Shown: positions 9,349 through 17,807 of the stretch, piece after piece
Layout of the letters: the number at the start of each line of letters is the position of its first letter
Position numbering within the stretch: the stretch's first letter is position 1
Assembly (NCBI GenBank): GCA_022572185.1
Contig: JACZWL010000011.1
Coordinates: 1 to 64,000 of the forward strand
Reading direction: 5' to 3'
Length of the DNA: 64,000 nt
Source: Pseudomonadota bacterium
GTDB lineage: Bacteria; Pseudomonadota; Gammaproteobacteria; Steroidobacterales; Woeseiaceae
Translations under genes and position numbers: made by a program
The notes under the pieces: generated by a model
Told to the model about the DNA's origin: nothing
Databases searched by the model: none
The model's input: the letters and a program-made list of their open reading frames with translations, nothing else

Positions 9349-10458
9349 ATGAATAATATGAGTAACCCCCGCATCGCAATGCCTGCGATGACTGCGCCAC
9401 CGAAAGATAAAAAGAAGAAGCAAATTTTGTCTCAGGATCGACGTAACGATTACGACGTGACTAATACGGTACAGGTCAGCAGTCCTGCCGCGGTCCGCGA
9501 TGCCGTGCACGAACTCATCCTGGAGACGTTCCCCAGCGCCTCTTTCGATAAGCTCTGGCTTGCGTTCTACGACTTCGAGCGGCTGTTCACTGGAAAATTT
9601 CCCGGCTATAAGGGTTGCGATACGACGTATCACGACATGCAGCATACGCTGGACATGACCTTGGCCCTCACGAGGCTCGTCGCCGGCCGCGAGCGCAGCG
9701 TCGAGCTCCCTGACCGCCTCGGCGCCGAACGTGCCCAGATGGCAATTGTCACGTCTCTGTTCCACGACTCCGGCTACATACGTCACGAGGAGCGAGACAG
9801 CGGGTTTCACAACGGCGCCGAGTTCACGCTTTATCACGTATCACGAAGTGCCGATTTTCTCCGCCGTTACCTGCCCGAGCTCGGCATGTCCAGGGATGTT
9901 CCGGTCAGCAGCATGATTGTCCATTTCACCGGATTTGAACTGGATCTCGACAAAATAGAACTCGACGATCCGAGGGACATTATTTGCGGACATCTGCTCG
10001 GAACTGCCGACCTCATCGCACAGATGGCAGACCGCTGCTACCTCGAAAAATGCAGGGACCGCTTGTACAACGAATTCGTGCTGGGCGGGATTGCGGTCGA
10101 AAATGCCAGTCCCGGCGAGTACACAATACGATACAAGTCAGGCATCGATCTTCTCGCCAAGACTCCCCTGTTTTATCAGCAGGTGTCCCGCGAACGCCTG
10201 CAACAAAAATTCAATCGCGCCTACCGCTACATAGAAGTTCTGTACGACGGCGAGAATCCTTACGTAGATGCAATGAAGAACAACATGATGCATCTCGTCC
10301 GCGTGCTCAAATCGAGTGACTGGAGGCTCTTGCGCCGCAGCCCACCGTACTTCCTGGGAATCCGCAGCGCCATTCAGGACGTCGAAAAACTTGTCCACGC
10401 TTACCTGGCGAAAGTGCCGAAGACCGCACAGGTCACCAGCGGTTACGCCACTGCCTGA
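9349..10458 (+). CDS. HD-domain protein, putative metal-dependent phosphohydrolase
   Basis: A 370-residue cytoplasmic protein. The metal-binding HD signature is spread over TTYHDMQHTLDM and, about 40 residues on, SLFHDSGYI, followed by HNGAEFTLYHVSRSADFL; the pattern resembles 3',5'-cyclic nucleotide phosphodiesterase-type HD domains. No sensor, REC or GGDEF domain is visible, and the first 40 residues are basic and probably disordered (PPKDKKKKQILSQ). I start at the ATG at 9349, preceded by GGGGG, rather than an in-frame start at 9247. The substrate cannot be read from the sequence. Confidence 0.75.
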   Translation: MNNMSNPRIAMPAMTAPPKDKKKKQILSQDRRNDYDVTNTVQVSSPAAVRDAVHELILETFPSASFDKLWLAFYDFERLFTGKFPGYKGCDTTYHDMQHTLDMTLALTRLVAGRERSVELPDRLGAERAQMAIVTSLFHDSGYIRHEERDSGFHNGAEFTLYHVSRSADFLRRYLPELGMSRDVPVSSMIVHFTGFELDLDKIELDDPRDIICGHLLGTADLIAQMADRCYLEKCRDRLYNEFVLGGIAVENASPGEYTIRYKSGIDLLAKTPLFYQQVSRERLQQKFNRAYRYIEVLYDGENPYVDAMKNNMMHLVRVLKSSDWRLLRRSPPYFLGIRSAIQDVEKLVHAYLAKVPKTAQVTSGYATA

Positions 10459-10510
10459 TATTGCTGGTAGGATCCTGACAGGCGATTTGCGCGACGCCCT
10501 GAACAGCGGT

Positions 10511-10555
10511 CGAACCGTTAAGAAATGGCGTCGAATTGCGTTTCTTAACGGTTCG
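10511..10555. repeat. Long palindrome between convergent genes
   Basis: Perfect 15-bp arms CGAACCGTTAAGAAA (10511-10525) and TTTCTTAACGGTTCG (10541-10555) enclose a 15-base loop. It sits between the convergent HD-domain gene and the isomerase gene, so it could end transcription from both sides. It resembles the element at 29324-29361 (GGTCGAACCG-type core). Confidence 0.75.
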
Positions 10556-10559
10556 GCCC

Positions 10560-11135
10560 CTAATTTAGTGCTTCCTTAATGAAATCGAAGCGGTCGTTGC
10601 CAAAAAACATTTCTTTACCTACAAAAAATGTCGGCGCCCCGAACGCGCCCCTGCTGACTGCTTCGTCAGTATTTGCTTTGAGCTCGTCTTTGACTGACTG
10701 ATCCGCGATACGGGCAAATGTCTCGCTTTCATCGAGGCCCGCAGCATTCATGATATCTGCAAGCACTTTATCGTCATCCAGGTCCAACTCATGCACGAAC
10801 ATCGCCGCAAACAATGTACTATGGACTCTATCGAATACGCCATCCCGTTGTGCCACGACTGCGAGCCGGAGCGCTTTGAGCGTGTTTTGTGGAAACTTCG
10901 GATTCCATTTGTACGATACGCTGTAACGTGACACCCAGCGACTAATATCTTTTCGTAGATATTTTTCCTTGACTTCGATCGAACCGGGCGGTTTGTTGCC
11001 CGTTGCCTGCATGACCGCAGCAAGAAACATGGGACGGTAGACCAGGCTTGACCCGCCAACTTTGACGACCTGACTGTCGGCCAGATAGGAATAAGGGCTC
11101 ACATAGTCGTAGAAAAACTCAAGCTTCTTTGCCAT
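10560..11135 (-). CDS. 2-hydroxychromene-2-carboxylate isomerase / kappa-GST family protein
   Basis: DsbA-fold, glutathione-dependent family. It begins MAKKLEFFYDYVSPYSYLA, where the SPYSY segment replaces the CxxC of oxidoreductases with the Ser used by HCCA isomerases, and has the cis-Pro motif GAFGAPTFFVG near the C-terminus. I start at the ATG at 11135, which overlaps the stop codon of the upstream glutathione S-transferase (TAATG) and has GGAG upstream. The length of 191 residues is usual. The pairing suggests glutathione-linked detoxification; the substrate is unknown. Confidence 0.85.
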   Translation of the reverse strand: MAKKLEFFYDYVSPYSYLADSQVVKVGGSSLVYRPMFLAAVMQATGNKPPGSIEVKEKYLRKDISRWVSRYSVSYKWNPKFPQNTLKALRLAVVAQRDGVFDRVHSTLFAAMFVHELDLDDDKVLADIMNAAGLDESETFARIADQSVKDELKANTDEAVSRGAFGAPTFFVGKEMFFGNDRFDFIKEALN

Positions 11136-11752
11136 TAGCGGGACTCCATTGGTACATGGCCTGGCATGGCCCTCACGCGATCCAGCCACGCGCGCGTTGC
11201 CGGGTAACCATTCAAATCAAAGCCGCCCTCATGGGCGACATGGGTATAAGCATAAAGTGCGATATCCGCAATACTGTACTCTGACCCGGCCATGAACGTG
11301 TTGTCACCAAGCTGCTGCTCCATCACATCGAGCGCTTTATAACCACCAAGCCGTTTCTCCTCGAGCGCCGCTTGCCGATCAGGAGGATTGCCGAGATATT
11401 GAATGATGAATCGCGATGTCGCGATATTCGGCTCATGGCTGTACTGTTCAAAAAACATCCACTGCAAAACTGCCGCACGTGAGAACCTGTCCGAACCCGC
11501 CAATTCCGAGCCGTCCGCCAGGTAAGTAAGAATCGCATTAGATTCAGCAAGATAGCGACCGTCTGGCAGCGCAAGCAGGGGAATTTTTCCGTTGGCGTTC
11601 ATGGCAAGAAACTCAGCCGTGCGGGTATCGCCGGCCAGGATATCCACTTCGTGCCATTCGTATGCGATACCCAGTTGCGAGCAAAGCAATTTTATTTTGT
11701 AATAGTTGCCGGATCGCGAGTCACCGTAAACAACAAACTTATCTTTCGGCAT
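11135..11752 (-). CDS. Glutathione S-transferase family protein
   Basis: A 205-residue protein with an N-terminal thioredoxin-fold domain (FVVYGDSRSGNYYKIKLL, NANGKIPLLAL with the cis-Pro, and ESNAILTYLA with the Glu-Ser that binds the glutathione gamma-glutamyl group) and an all-helical C-terminal domain (SIADIALYAYTHVA). It overlaps the preceding membrane-protein gene by 14 bases and is coupled to the downstream isomerase. The class and substrate are not determined. Confidence 0.9.
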   Translation of the reverse strand: MPKDKFVVYGDSRSGNYYKIKLLCSQLGIAYEWHEVDILAGDTRTAEFLAMNANGKIPLLALPDGRYLAESNAILTYLADGSELAGSDRFSRAAVLQWMFFEQYSHEPNIATSRFIIQYLGNPPDRQAALEEKRLGGYKALDVMEQQLGDNTFMAGSEYSIADIALYAYTHVAHEGGFDLNGYPATRAWLDRVRAMPGHVPMESR

Positions 11753-12263
11753 TTCTATCTGCCGCGTGCTTTCTCAATGCGAGTACCTCGTACCGGTTTA
11801 GTGGCCTCTTCGAATAGAATATTGCAACCGCGACGGCACAAAACGCGTAGATCACGTCGATAACAGATACGGTATTCTCGAAAAAGCTCCCCAGGACCCG
11901 CCACCAGTTGCTGCCAACACCGGTAGCTTCTGTCCCCGTAAATACCAGCGCAATGAACAGATTGCCACTAAATGCGGCTATCCAGGCTGCCGATCCGGCA
12001 ACCACTGGAAAACGCCAGTCCAGTCCGCGCCCGGCCCTCTGAACGACCATCCCGATGACCGCGCCTTGTACGATGGAAATCCACGGCAAAAACTTGCCGG
12101 ACGCTGATGCCGTATATGCCCAGATAATATTGAACATGATGATCGCGATCGCTGCGCCTGTAATCGCCGCCCGAACGGACTGGGCAGCAATCAATTTCTC
12201 TGCGTTGACGAGCGTGACTTCCCGGCCGAGATTACGCGAGTGTTTTTGCCTGAGTCGAAACAT
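11739..12263 (-). CDS. Unknown membrane protein
   Basis: I do not recognise this 174-residue protein. It has about four hydrophobic stretches: AAITGAAIAIIMFNIIWAY, a central segment from WISIVQGAVIGMVV, VVAGSAAWIAAFSGNLFIAL and VIDVIYAFCAVAVAIFY, joined by short loops, and a basic tail. It is first in an operon with the GST and the isomerase, overlapping the GST gene by 14 bases, which supports it being real. No catalytic motif is visible. Confidence 0.7.
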   Translation of the reverse strand: MFRLRQKHSRNLGREVTLVNAEKLIAAQSVRAAITGAAIAIIMFNIIWAYTASASGKFLPWISIVQGAVIGMVVQRAGRGLDWRFPVVAGSAAWIAAFSGNLFIALVFTGTEATGVGSNWWRVLGSFFENTVSVIDVIYAFCAVAVAIFYSKRPLNRYEVLALRKHAADRNAER

Positions 12264-12417
12264 TCACTAAATTCGCAAATCAGCAAGTTTGCTAATCTGG
12301 CCCACTTATTCCTGTCGCGCACTGCTGTAGAATCCGTAGCCCGGTAGGGTATTCGCCTGGTCGCCACATTAGCCGATTGCACCGAATATACCTTACCTGG
12401 CGCTGCTCAGGAGTCCC

Positions 12418-13002
12418 GTGGAAATGCTTGTGATATCAAGAGCTTATCGAACAGCAGCCGTTATCGCGACCCTCGCTCTTGGTTTGGGTGCCTGCGCCGA
12501 GTCTACGAGCATCGTCAAGACTTTTCACGATGGTTCTTATGATGGTACGTTCTTCAGCAATTTCCTTGTCATAACAGTGGCCGGAAGTTCCGATTCGCGA
12601 ACACTGTTTGAAAAGACATTGGTATCCCGCCTGGGCGACCTGGACACATCGGCATCGGCCTACTATGCGGTTATGGGTCGCAAACAGCCAATTGGACGAG
12701 AACTTATCAGTATTGCGGTCCGCTCCCGTGGATTTGACGCCATATTGCTAACGCGTCCGGTGAATCGGGAATTACCTGTCGTTGATCTTTTCCGATTCGA
12801 CTACGACGAACTCAACCAGCCTCACGACATCAATGTAAGCGACGCAGTTGAACTTGTGACGGAACTCTATGCTGCTGCGGACAAGAAAAGAATTTGGGCG
12901 ATCAGGAGCACGAGTGCAGATACTGCCTCCTCAGAAGAATTTGTCGATGTCCACGTATCAAAAATCGTAGCGCAGCTTCAGAAAGACCGCTTAATACACT
13001 AG
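12418..13002 (+). CDS. Putative lipoprotein of unknown function
   Basis: A 194-residue protein with a lipoprotein signal peptide (hydrophobic run ending LGLGACAES). The mature part is soluble, mixed alpha/beta, with a conserved-looking central stretch (GRELISIAVRSRGFDAILL) and no motif I know. It could belong to a small family predicted to sense or bind at the outer membrane, but nothing in the sequence shows this. The GTG start is chosen because AGGAG lies six bases upstream; an ATG two codons later is possible. The next gene also encodes a lipoprotein. Confidence 0.7.
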   Translation: MEMLVISRAYRTAAVIATLALGLGACAESTSIVKTFHDGSYDGTFFSNFLVITVAGSSDSRTLFEKTLVSRLGDLDTSASAYYAVMGRKQPIGRELISIAVRSRGFDAILLTRPVNRELPVVDLFRFDYDELNQPHDINVSDAVELVTELYAAADKKRIWAIRSTSADTASSEEFVDVHVSKIVAQLQKDRLIH

Positions 13003-13084
13003 TTGCCGGCGGGTAAGTAAAAATACGGCTATTGAATGTAAATGAAGTGGGCGAACATCCGTTATAACTATGAGGAGGGAAATC

Positions 13085-13513
13085 ATGAAACGATGGCAAT
13101 CATTAATTCTCATCCCGGTCTTGGGCGGTTGCGCTGCCTCATCGGGAAACGTCGCTGACGAGTCTCTGGGAGCACCCGAGAAGGTGTGTGTGAATGTGCG
13201 AAACATCAGCTCATTTGATGCTATTGATGACCGGCACATATATATCAAAGCCCGTGGTGAGCAGAAGCATTTTCTTTTCACGATGTATGGCGGATGCACC
13301 GGGCTGCGCAGCGCACAGACGATCGCTGTGAAAGATACAATGAGCCGCGTCTGTTCCAACAGTTTCGGTGAGGTTGTTTTCCGCCAAATGGGCCGGGGCT
13401 TGGAGTCCTGCCGCATTCGGACTATCGAAGCGGTCTCGGACAAAGACGACGCCAGGGGCCTGGTAGAGGATCGCAAGCGGGCGAAACGAGAAGCGCAGTC
13501 TGAGAGTGAGTAG
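13085..13513 (+). CDS. DUF6491-like lipoprotein
   Basis: A 142-residue secreted protein, lipid-anchored through the Cys in LGGCAASS. The mature part has four cysteines in the arrangement CVNVRNISSFDAI..GGCTGL..RVCSNSFG..ESCRIR, which matches what I recall of DUF6491; two disulfides are likely. The start at 13085 has an excellent AGGAGGG site, and an in-frame ATG at 13070 lies upstream of that site. Function is unknown. Confidence 0.75.
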   Translation: MKRWQSLILIPVLGGCAASSGNVADESLGAPEKVCVNVRNISSFDAIDDRHIYIKARGEQKHFLFTMYGGCTGLRSAQTIAVKDTMSRVCSNSFGEVVFRQMGRGLESCRIRTIEAVSDKDDARGLVEDRKRAKREAQSESE

Positions 13514-13866
13514 TTGCGATCGTAGAGACCCCATCTGACAGGCGGCCTCAGGTTTGGTCACGTCCGACAGGCCGCTCCTCGAGTGCCATGTCAAGCGGTT
13601 AACGCAACACAAAAAGTCTTCGCAACCGAATCCTGACCGTCGGCTTTTGCGTATAGCAGCCACTCATGCAGCTAGAAAAACGAACGAAATGGCCGGCAGA
13701 AAACGGGACGGAATATCTATATCGGGTCGACTCCGGCCTGTCACCATCCTGCCACGCGACCGACTGCTCTGAGGGCACCAGCCGCCATTGCCGAAAAACG
13801 CCACCGACAATAACGTCGCCCAGCTCAGCTTCGGTGTGGTAGTTTATGATCTCTATCGTGTCTTTG
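13514..13866. other. Gap with one weak small open frame
   Basis: Apart from the small minus-strand frame at 13599-13874 described separately, I see no gene, clear promoter or terminator in this stretch. Confidence 0.4.
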
Positions 13867-13874
13867 CTACGCAT
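13599..13874 (-). CDS. Possible small unknown protein overlapping the ornithine cyclodeaminase end
   Basis: A 91-residue frame whose ATG overlaps the last eight bases of the ornithine cyclodeaminase-like gene. The first 70 residues have protein-like composition (IEIINYHTEAELGDVIVGG, QWRLVPSEQ), while the tail is Arg/Cys-rich and less convincing. The overlap suggests translational coupling. It may be real, a decayed 3' part, or chance; I recognise no family. Confidence 0.35.
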   Translation of the reverse strand: MRSKDTIEIINYHTEAELGDVIVGGVFRQWRLVPSEQSVAWQDGDRPESTRYRYSVPFSAGHFVRFSSCMSGCYTQKPTVRIRLRRLFVLR

Positions 13875-14808
13875 TCTGATTCCGCATGACGAGCTCTGCT
13901 GCTGCGAGGTCTTCCAGTGCCGTGCCGACTGATTTGAACAAGGTGATCGCTTCACCCGATGAGCGCCCCTGACACTTTCCGCGGGCGAGCTCGGACAGAT
14001 CGCCGACAATGTCCGATTCTTTCATCGCTCCTTCTTCTATCGCCTGCAGAATATCACCGGCTTCCGATAATGCACCGTTGTATGTATCGACGAACACTTC
14101 GGCGCGTGCGACCGCCTCGCCATCTGCTTCGCGCATGTCTTGCTTGAAGGCGCCGACCAGGTCCAGATGCTGTCCCTCTTGCAGCCACTCACCCTTTATT
14201 ATTGGTTCGATAGAAAGCGTCGCGCAGGAGATAATGTCGGCCTCATGCACCGCTGCTTCAAGATCAGTCACAGGCTCAATCGAGAAAGACTCCACCGAAA
14301 AGTTTTCCACCACCTTTCTTGCTGCCTGTTCGCGCCGACCCCAGATCAGAACTCTGTCGATGTCCCTCGAAGTCGCGTGTGCCGCCACCATATGCGGCGC
14401 GAGTTTGCCTGTACCAACCATCAGCAGTGTTTTCGAATCGCCTCGTGACAGGTACCTTGCTGCAAGGGCTGATGCCGCAGCCGTACGTCGCAGCGTAAGC
14501 TCCGTGCCATCGAGCACTGCGAGAGGAACACCTGTGGTGGCGTCCATCAGGAAGTAGCTCGCATTGACCGCGGACAACTCATGTCGAGAATTATCCGGAA
14601 ACACGGTGGCGATTTTGACGCCGAGCTTCCCGCCTGCCTGCCAGCACGGCATAAGTAACAGCGTACCATCCGCGCCGCCTGTCACTTCGACCGGGTAATG
14701 GGATCGATCCGGACTGTTTGCCCCGGCTTTAAACGCTGTATCGAGTGCGTCGATCAAGGCGTCATAAGGTAGTGCTTCGGCGATGTTTTCCGCGTTGAGA
14801 ATTATCAT
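13867..14808 (-). CDS. Ornithine cyclodeaminase / mu-crystallin family protein
   Basis: NAD(P)-binding enzyme family covering ornithine cyclodeaminase, alanine dehydrogenase and reductases of cyclic imino acids. Seen here are the substrate-binding N-terminal segment (KIATVFPDNSRHE), VLDGTELTLRRTAAASALAA, a Rossmann motif MVGTGKLAPHM, and VGAFKQDMREAD near the C-terminus. I start at the ATG at 14808 (313 residues), where family similarity begins. It faces away from a degraded amino-acid permease gene, hinting at a former amino-acid uptake and catabolism pair. The exact substrate is undetermined. Confidence 0.88.
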   Translation of the reverse strand: MIILNAENIAEALPYDALIDALDTAFKAGANSPDRSHYPVEVTGGADGTLLLMPCWQAGGKLGVKIATVFPDNSRHELSAVNASYFLMDATTGVPLAVLDGTELTLRRTAAASALAARYLSRGDSKTLLMVGTGKLAPHMVAAHATSRDIDRVLIWGRREQAARKVVENFSVESFSIEPVTDLEAAVHEADIISCATLSIEPIIKGEWLQEGQHLDLVGAFKQDMREADGEAVARAEVFVDTYNGALSEAGDILQAIEEGAMKESDIVGDLSELARGKCQGRSSGEAITLFKSVGTALEDLAAAELVMRNQNA

Positions 14809-14912
14809 TATTGTCGGCTGCTCGACCCGGCATAGTATTATCGTGCTACAGCACAATCTTACCTTTCGAGCCCGTACGAACAAAATCGGCTACCCTCCCA
14901 CCCTGATAATCG

Positions 14913-15011
14913 ATGACATTTAAGCGAAAACTGGGCCTGTCCGCGGTGCTCGCCGTGGTCATGGGCGACATGATCGGTTCAGGCATTTTCTTCACGCCGG
15001 GCGAGCGTTAG
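14913..15011 (+). pseudogene. Truncated amino-acid permease (APC family) remnant
   Basis: An ATG opens a 32-codon frame ending at a TAG. It encodes KLGLSAVLAVVMGDMIGSGI followed by FFTPGE, which is the N-terminal first helix and the GxxIGSGIF substrate-binding motif of APC-superfamily permeases. Intact members run about 450 residues; everything after the first helix is missing and the next gene begins 125 bases later. It reads as the stump left by a deletion. Confidence 0.75.
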
Positions 15012-15136
15012 CGCGAGTCTAATGAAAGGCGCGTCACTATCGGCCGATATCATTCAATGCGCAGGCGCTAACTGATACCTTTCTTGATTCCCGCGCGGGT
15101 AGGTTATAGTGCCGAAAACGGCTGGGGAGAACTGAC

Positions 15137-15703
15137 ATGGTGTGGCTTTGCGTTGGTGTACTGCTTTGGATGGTCGTGCATTTCATCCCGAGTGCAGCCC
15201 GGGGGTTACGGACCTCGCTGGTCGAGCGCGTCGGTGAAAATCCCTACAAGGGTATCTTTGCTCTCACACTTGTTTTATCCATCGCGCTAATGGTAATCGG
15301 CTGGCGCTCCACGACGCCGGAACTCATCTATGTGCCTCCGACTGCCGGCGCCTCGCTCACATCGATGCTGATGCTGATTGCTGTATTGTTATTCGGCGCG
15401 GCCCATCAGCCAACCCGAATCAAGAGATTCATCCGCCACCCTCAGTTGACCGGCATGGTTGTGTGGTCTCTGAGCCACCTGCTTTCGAACGGCGATTCCC
15501 GCTCTCTCGTATTGTTCGGTGGACTGGGTTTGTGGGCATTGATCGAAATGCCGTTGATCAGCCGACGGGAAGGCGTCTGGGTAAGGCCTTATGGTCCGGC
15601 CCTGTCGGTGGAAATCAGGGGCATTCTGATCAGCGTCGTGATCTTCTTCGTCCTGGTGTTCCTGCACCCTTATTTCACCGGCGTCTCGCCAATACCGCGT
15701 TAG
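15137..15703 (+). CDS. NnrU family membrane protein
   Basis: A 188-residue integral membrane protein with about five or six hydrophobic segments. The family pattern is visible in VVHFIPS near the N-terminus, a GAAHQPTRIKRFIRHPQLTG loop and WSLSHLLSNGD in the middle. NnrU proteins were first linked to nitrite/nitric-oxide reductase regions and resemble the isoprenoid carotenoid-modifying family, but no denitrification genes are nearby, so the role here is open. The upstream gap carries only the permease remnant. Confidence 0.85.
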   Translation: MVWLCVGVLLWMVVHFIPSAARGLRTSLVERVGENPYKGIFALTLVLSIALMVIGWRSTTPELIYVPPTAGASLTSMLMLIAVLLFGAAHQPTRIKRFIRHPQLTGMVVWSLSHLLSNGDSRSLVLFGGLGLWALIEMPLISRREGVWVRPYGPALSVEIRGILISVVIFFVLVFLHPYFTGVSPIPR

Positions 15704-15740
15704 TTAAACCACAGCTGCAAGAACTCTGGAAAACCTGTAA

Positions 15741-15798
15741 CTCGTCATAAACTACGATATAACGCCGATTTTTTGCTGTATCTCGTCATATATTACGA
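15741..15798. repeat. Pair of near-identical 17-bp motifs
   Basis: CTCGTCATAAACTACGA (15741-15757) and CTCGTCATATATTACGA (15782-15798) share 14 of 17 bases, with starts 41 bp apart (about four helical turns). Each is roughly palindromic (TCGT..ACGA). They lie between the convergent nnrU-like and glmS genes, which argues against a promoter operator. Confidence 0.45.
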
Positions 15799-15828
15799 CT
15801 TGTTGAACAGGGCAGTGTTGTCGGGTGA

Positions 15829-17661
15829 CTACTCCACAGTCACCGACTTTGCGAGATTCCTCGGCTGATCGATGTCCGTGCCTTTCAGTACGGCTACATG
15901 ATAGGCGAGTAGCTGCAGCGGAATCGTATAGATGATTGGCGCCTGAAAGTCCTGAATCGGCACGGGCATTTTCATCGTGTGGATGCCGACCCGATCTCCG
16001 AACTGTACCCTCGGGTCGGCAAACACATACAGCTCTCCGCCGCGTGCCCGCACTTCCTGCAGGTTGCTCTTGAGTTTCTCCAGGAGTTCGTCATCCGGCG
16101 CCACCGCAACGACCGGCATGTCCTCGTCAACCAGCGCTAATGGTCCGTGCTTTAACTCCCCGGCTGCATACGCTTCGGCATGGATATACGAGATCTCTTT
16201 GAGCTTCAGCGCACCCTCCATCGCGACAGGATTCTGCACACCCCGGCCGACAAACAACGCGTGATGCTTATCCGCGAAATGCTTGGCCAGGGACTCTATC
16301 GCACTATCCAAGGTCAGGACCTGTTCTATAAGCCCGGGAATTTCCGCGAGTTGAGTAACCAGCATACGTTCCTGCTCTTCCTCGAGACCATTGCGCCTTG
16401 CGAGTGCGATGGTCAACAGGGAAAGCGCCGCGAGCTGAGTCGTGAACGCCTTTGTCGATGCCACACCAATCTCCGGCCCCGCATTCGTCATCATCACGAG
16501 TTCCGACTCGCGGACCAGCGAACTCTCCGGTACGTTGCATATCGCCAGCGTGGAGATGTAATCGATTTCCTTTGCCAGGCGTAGTGCTGCCAGCGTGTCG
16601 GCCGTTTCACCGGACTGACTGATCGTTATGAAGAGAGTGCCTTCCGGCACGACGGGCGAACGATAGCGATATTCGCTGGCTATCTCGACGTTACAGGGCA
16701 GCTTGCACAGTTGCTCAATCCAGTAACGCGCTATCAATCCCGCATGGTAACTGGTGCCACAGGCGACAATATGCACGCCGCGCGTCTTGTCGAGCACCTT
16801 GTTGGCCTTCGCTCCGAAAGCCGTGTCCAGCACTTTGCCGTTCGCGATACGTTTATCAAGCGTGCGCGAGACTGCAGCAGCCTGCTCGTGAATTTCTTTT
16901 TGCATGTAGTGCCGGAACTTGCCGCGTTCGGCGGCATCGGCCGACAGCTCGCTTTCCTTAGCGGGCCGTGCGACCTCCTTACCGTCGCTGTCATAAACCG
17001 TCACGTCTTCCCGGCGCACGACAGCCACGTCTCCCTCGTCGAGGAACATGAACTTCCGTGTCACCGGCAGCAGGGCGGCAACATCAGATGCAACGAAGTT
17101 CTCACCTATCCCCAAGCCGATGACAACCGGACAACCCGCTCGCGCCAATACAATTGTGTCCGGATCGTCCGCGCTCAGGACTGCGAGTGCATAAGCGCCT
17201 TCAAGTTCGGCAACGGTCGCCCGAACCGCTGCCGGGAAATCCTTTGTCTCTTTCAGGTGAAGCAGAATACGGTGTGCGATAACTTCCGTATCGGTCTCGG
17301 ATTCGAACTCGAAACCAGACTTTTTCAGATCCTCGCGCAATTCTTCATAGTTCTCGATGATGCCGTTGTGAACAACGGCAATCGTCTGCCCCGACATATG
17401 CGGGTGCGCATTATTTTCACTCGGGGCGCCATGTGTCGCCCAGCGCGTATGCGAGATGCCGGTCGTGCCCTGGAGCGGTTCTTCGTCGAGCGCCTGTTGC
17501 AATTCCCGCACTTTGCCGAGACGGCGAATCCGGTTAATGACCTTGCCGTCCAGAATCGCGATACCCGCCGAGTCGTAACCGCGATACTCGAGCCGGCGCA
17601 GGCCCTCCATCAGTATCGGGACGACATTTCTCTCGGCAACAGCACCGACGATTCCACACAT
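15829..17661 (-). CDS. glmS: Glutamine--fructose-6-phosphate aminotransferase (isomerizing)
   Basis: Makes glucosamine-6-phosphate, the first committed step to UDP-GlcNAc. The N-terminal glutaminase domain opens MCGIVG with the nucleophilic Cys exposed after Met removal; two SIS domains follow (for example [16 protein letters not shown]), and the protein ends [13 protein letters not shown] as usual. The 610-residue length is standard. It lies 146 bases after glmU in the same direction, the common gammaproteobacterial order. No ribozyme-like structure is apparent upstream. Confidence 0.97.
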   Translation of the reverse strand: MCGIVGAVAERNVVPILMEGLRRLEYRGYDSAGIAILDGKVINRIRRLGKVRELQQALDEEPLQGTTGISHTRWATHGAPSENNAHPHMSGQTIAVVHNGIIENYEELREDLKKSGFEFESETDTEVIAHRILLHLKETKDFPAAVRATVAELEGAYALAVLSADDPDTIVLARAGCPVVIGLGIGENFVASDVAALLPVTRKFMFLDEGDVAVVRREDVTVYDSDGKEVARPAKESELSADAAERGKFRHYMQKEIHEQAAAVSRTLDKRIANGKVLDTAFGAKANKVLDKTRGVHIVACGTSYHAGLIARYWIEQLCKLPCNVEIASEYRYRSPVVPEGTLFITISQSGETADTLAALRLAKEIDYISTLAICNVPESSLVRESELVMMTNAGPEIGVASTKAFTTQLAALSLLTIALARRNGLEEEQERMLVTQLAEIPGLIEQVLTLDSAIESLAKHFADKHHALFVGRGVQNPVAMEGALKLKEISYIHAEAYAAGELKHGPLALVDEDMPVVAVAPDDELLEKLKSNLQEVRARGGELYVFADPRVQFGDRVGIHTMKMPVPIQDFQAPIIYTIPLQLLAYHVAVLKGTDIDQPRNLAKSVTVE

Positions 17662-17807
17662 GGATGCGCTCTTCCTGAACTTGTTATTGACTCAGTCTGA
17701 TTGTCGCAGCTTTCGCGGCCGGCCAGAGTGCATGAATTCGCAGAATTCAGCAAGCAGTATCCTGGCCGCTGCCCGGAAGGAAATAAATCATTGAAAACTA
17801 TGAGCTT

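Noticed and set aside
11476-11481. CACGTG as a third parS site
   Set aside because: Flanks (TGCCG..AGAAC) do not match the parS arms; the CACGTG at 35569 and 44883 fail in the same way.
16711-17700. 329-codon plus-strand frame over glmS
   Set aside because: Antisense shadow of glmS; no start signal or recognisable domain.
17662-17807. glmS ribozyme upstream of glmS
   Set aside because: No conserved core seen, and this ribozyme is characteristic of Gram-positive bacteria.
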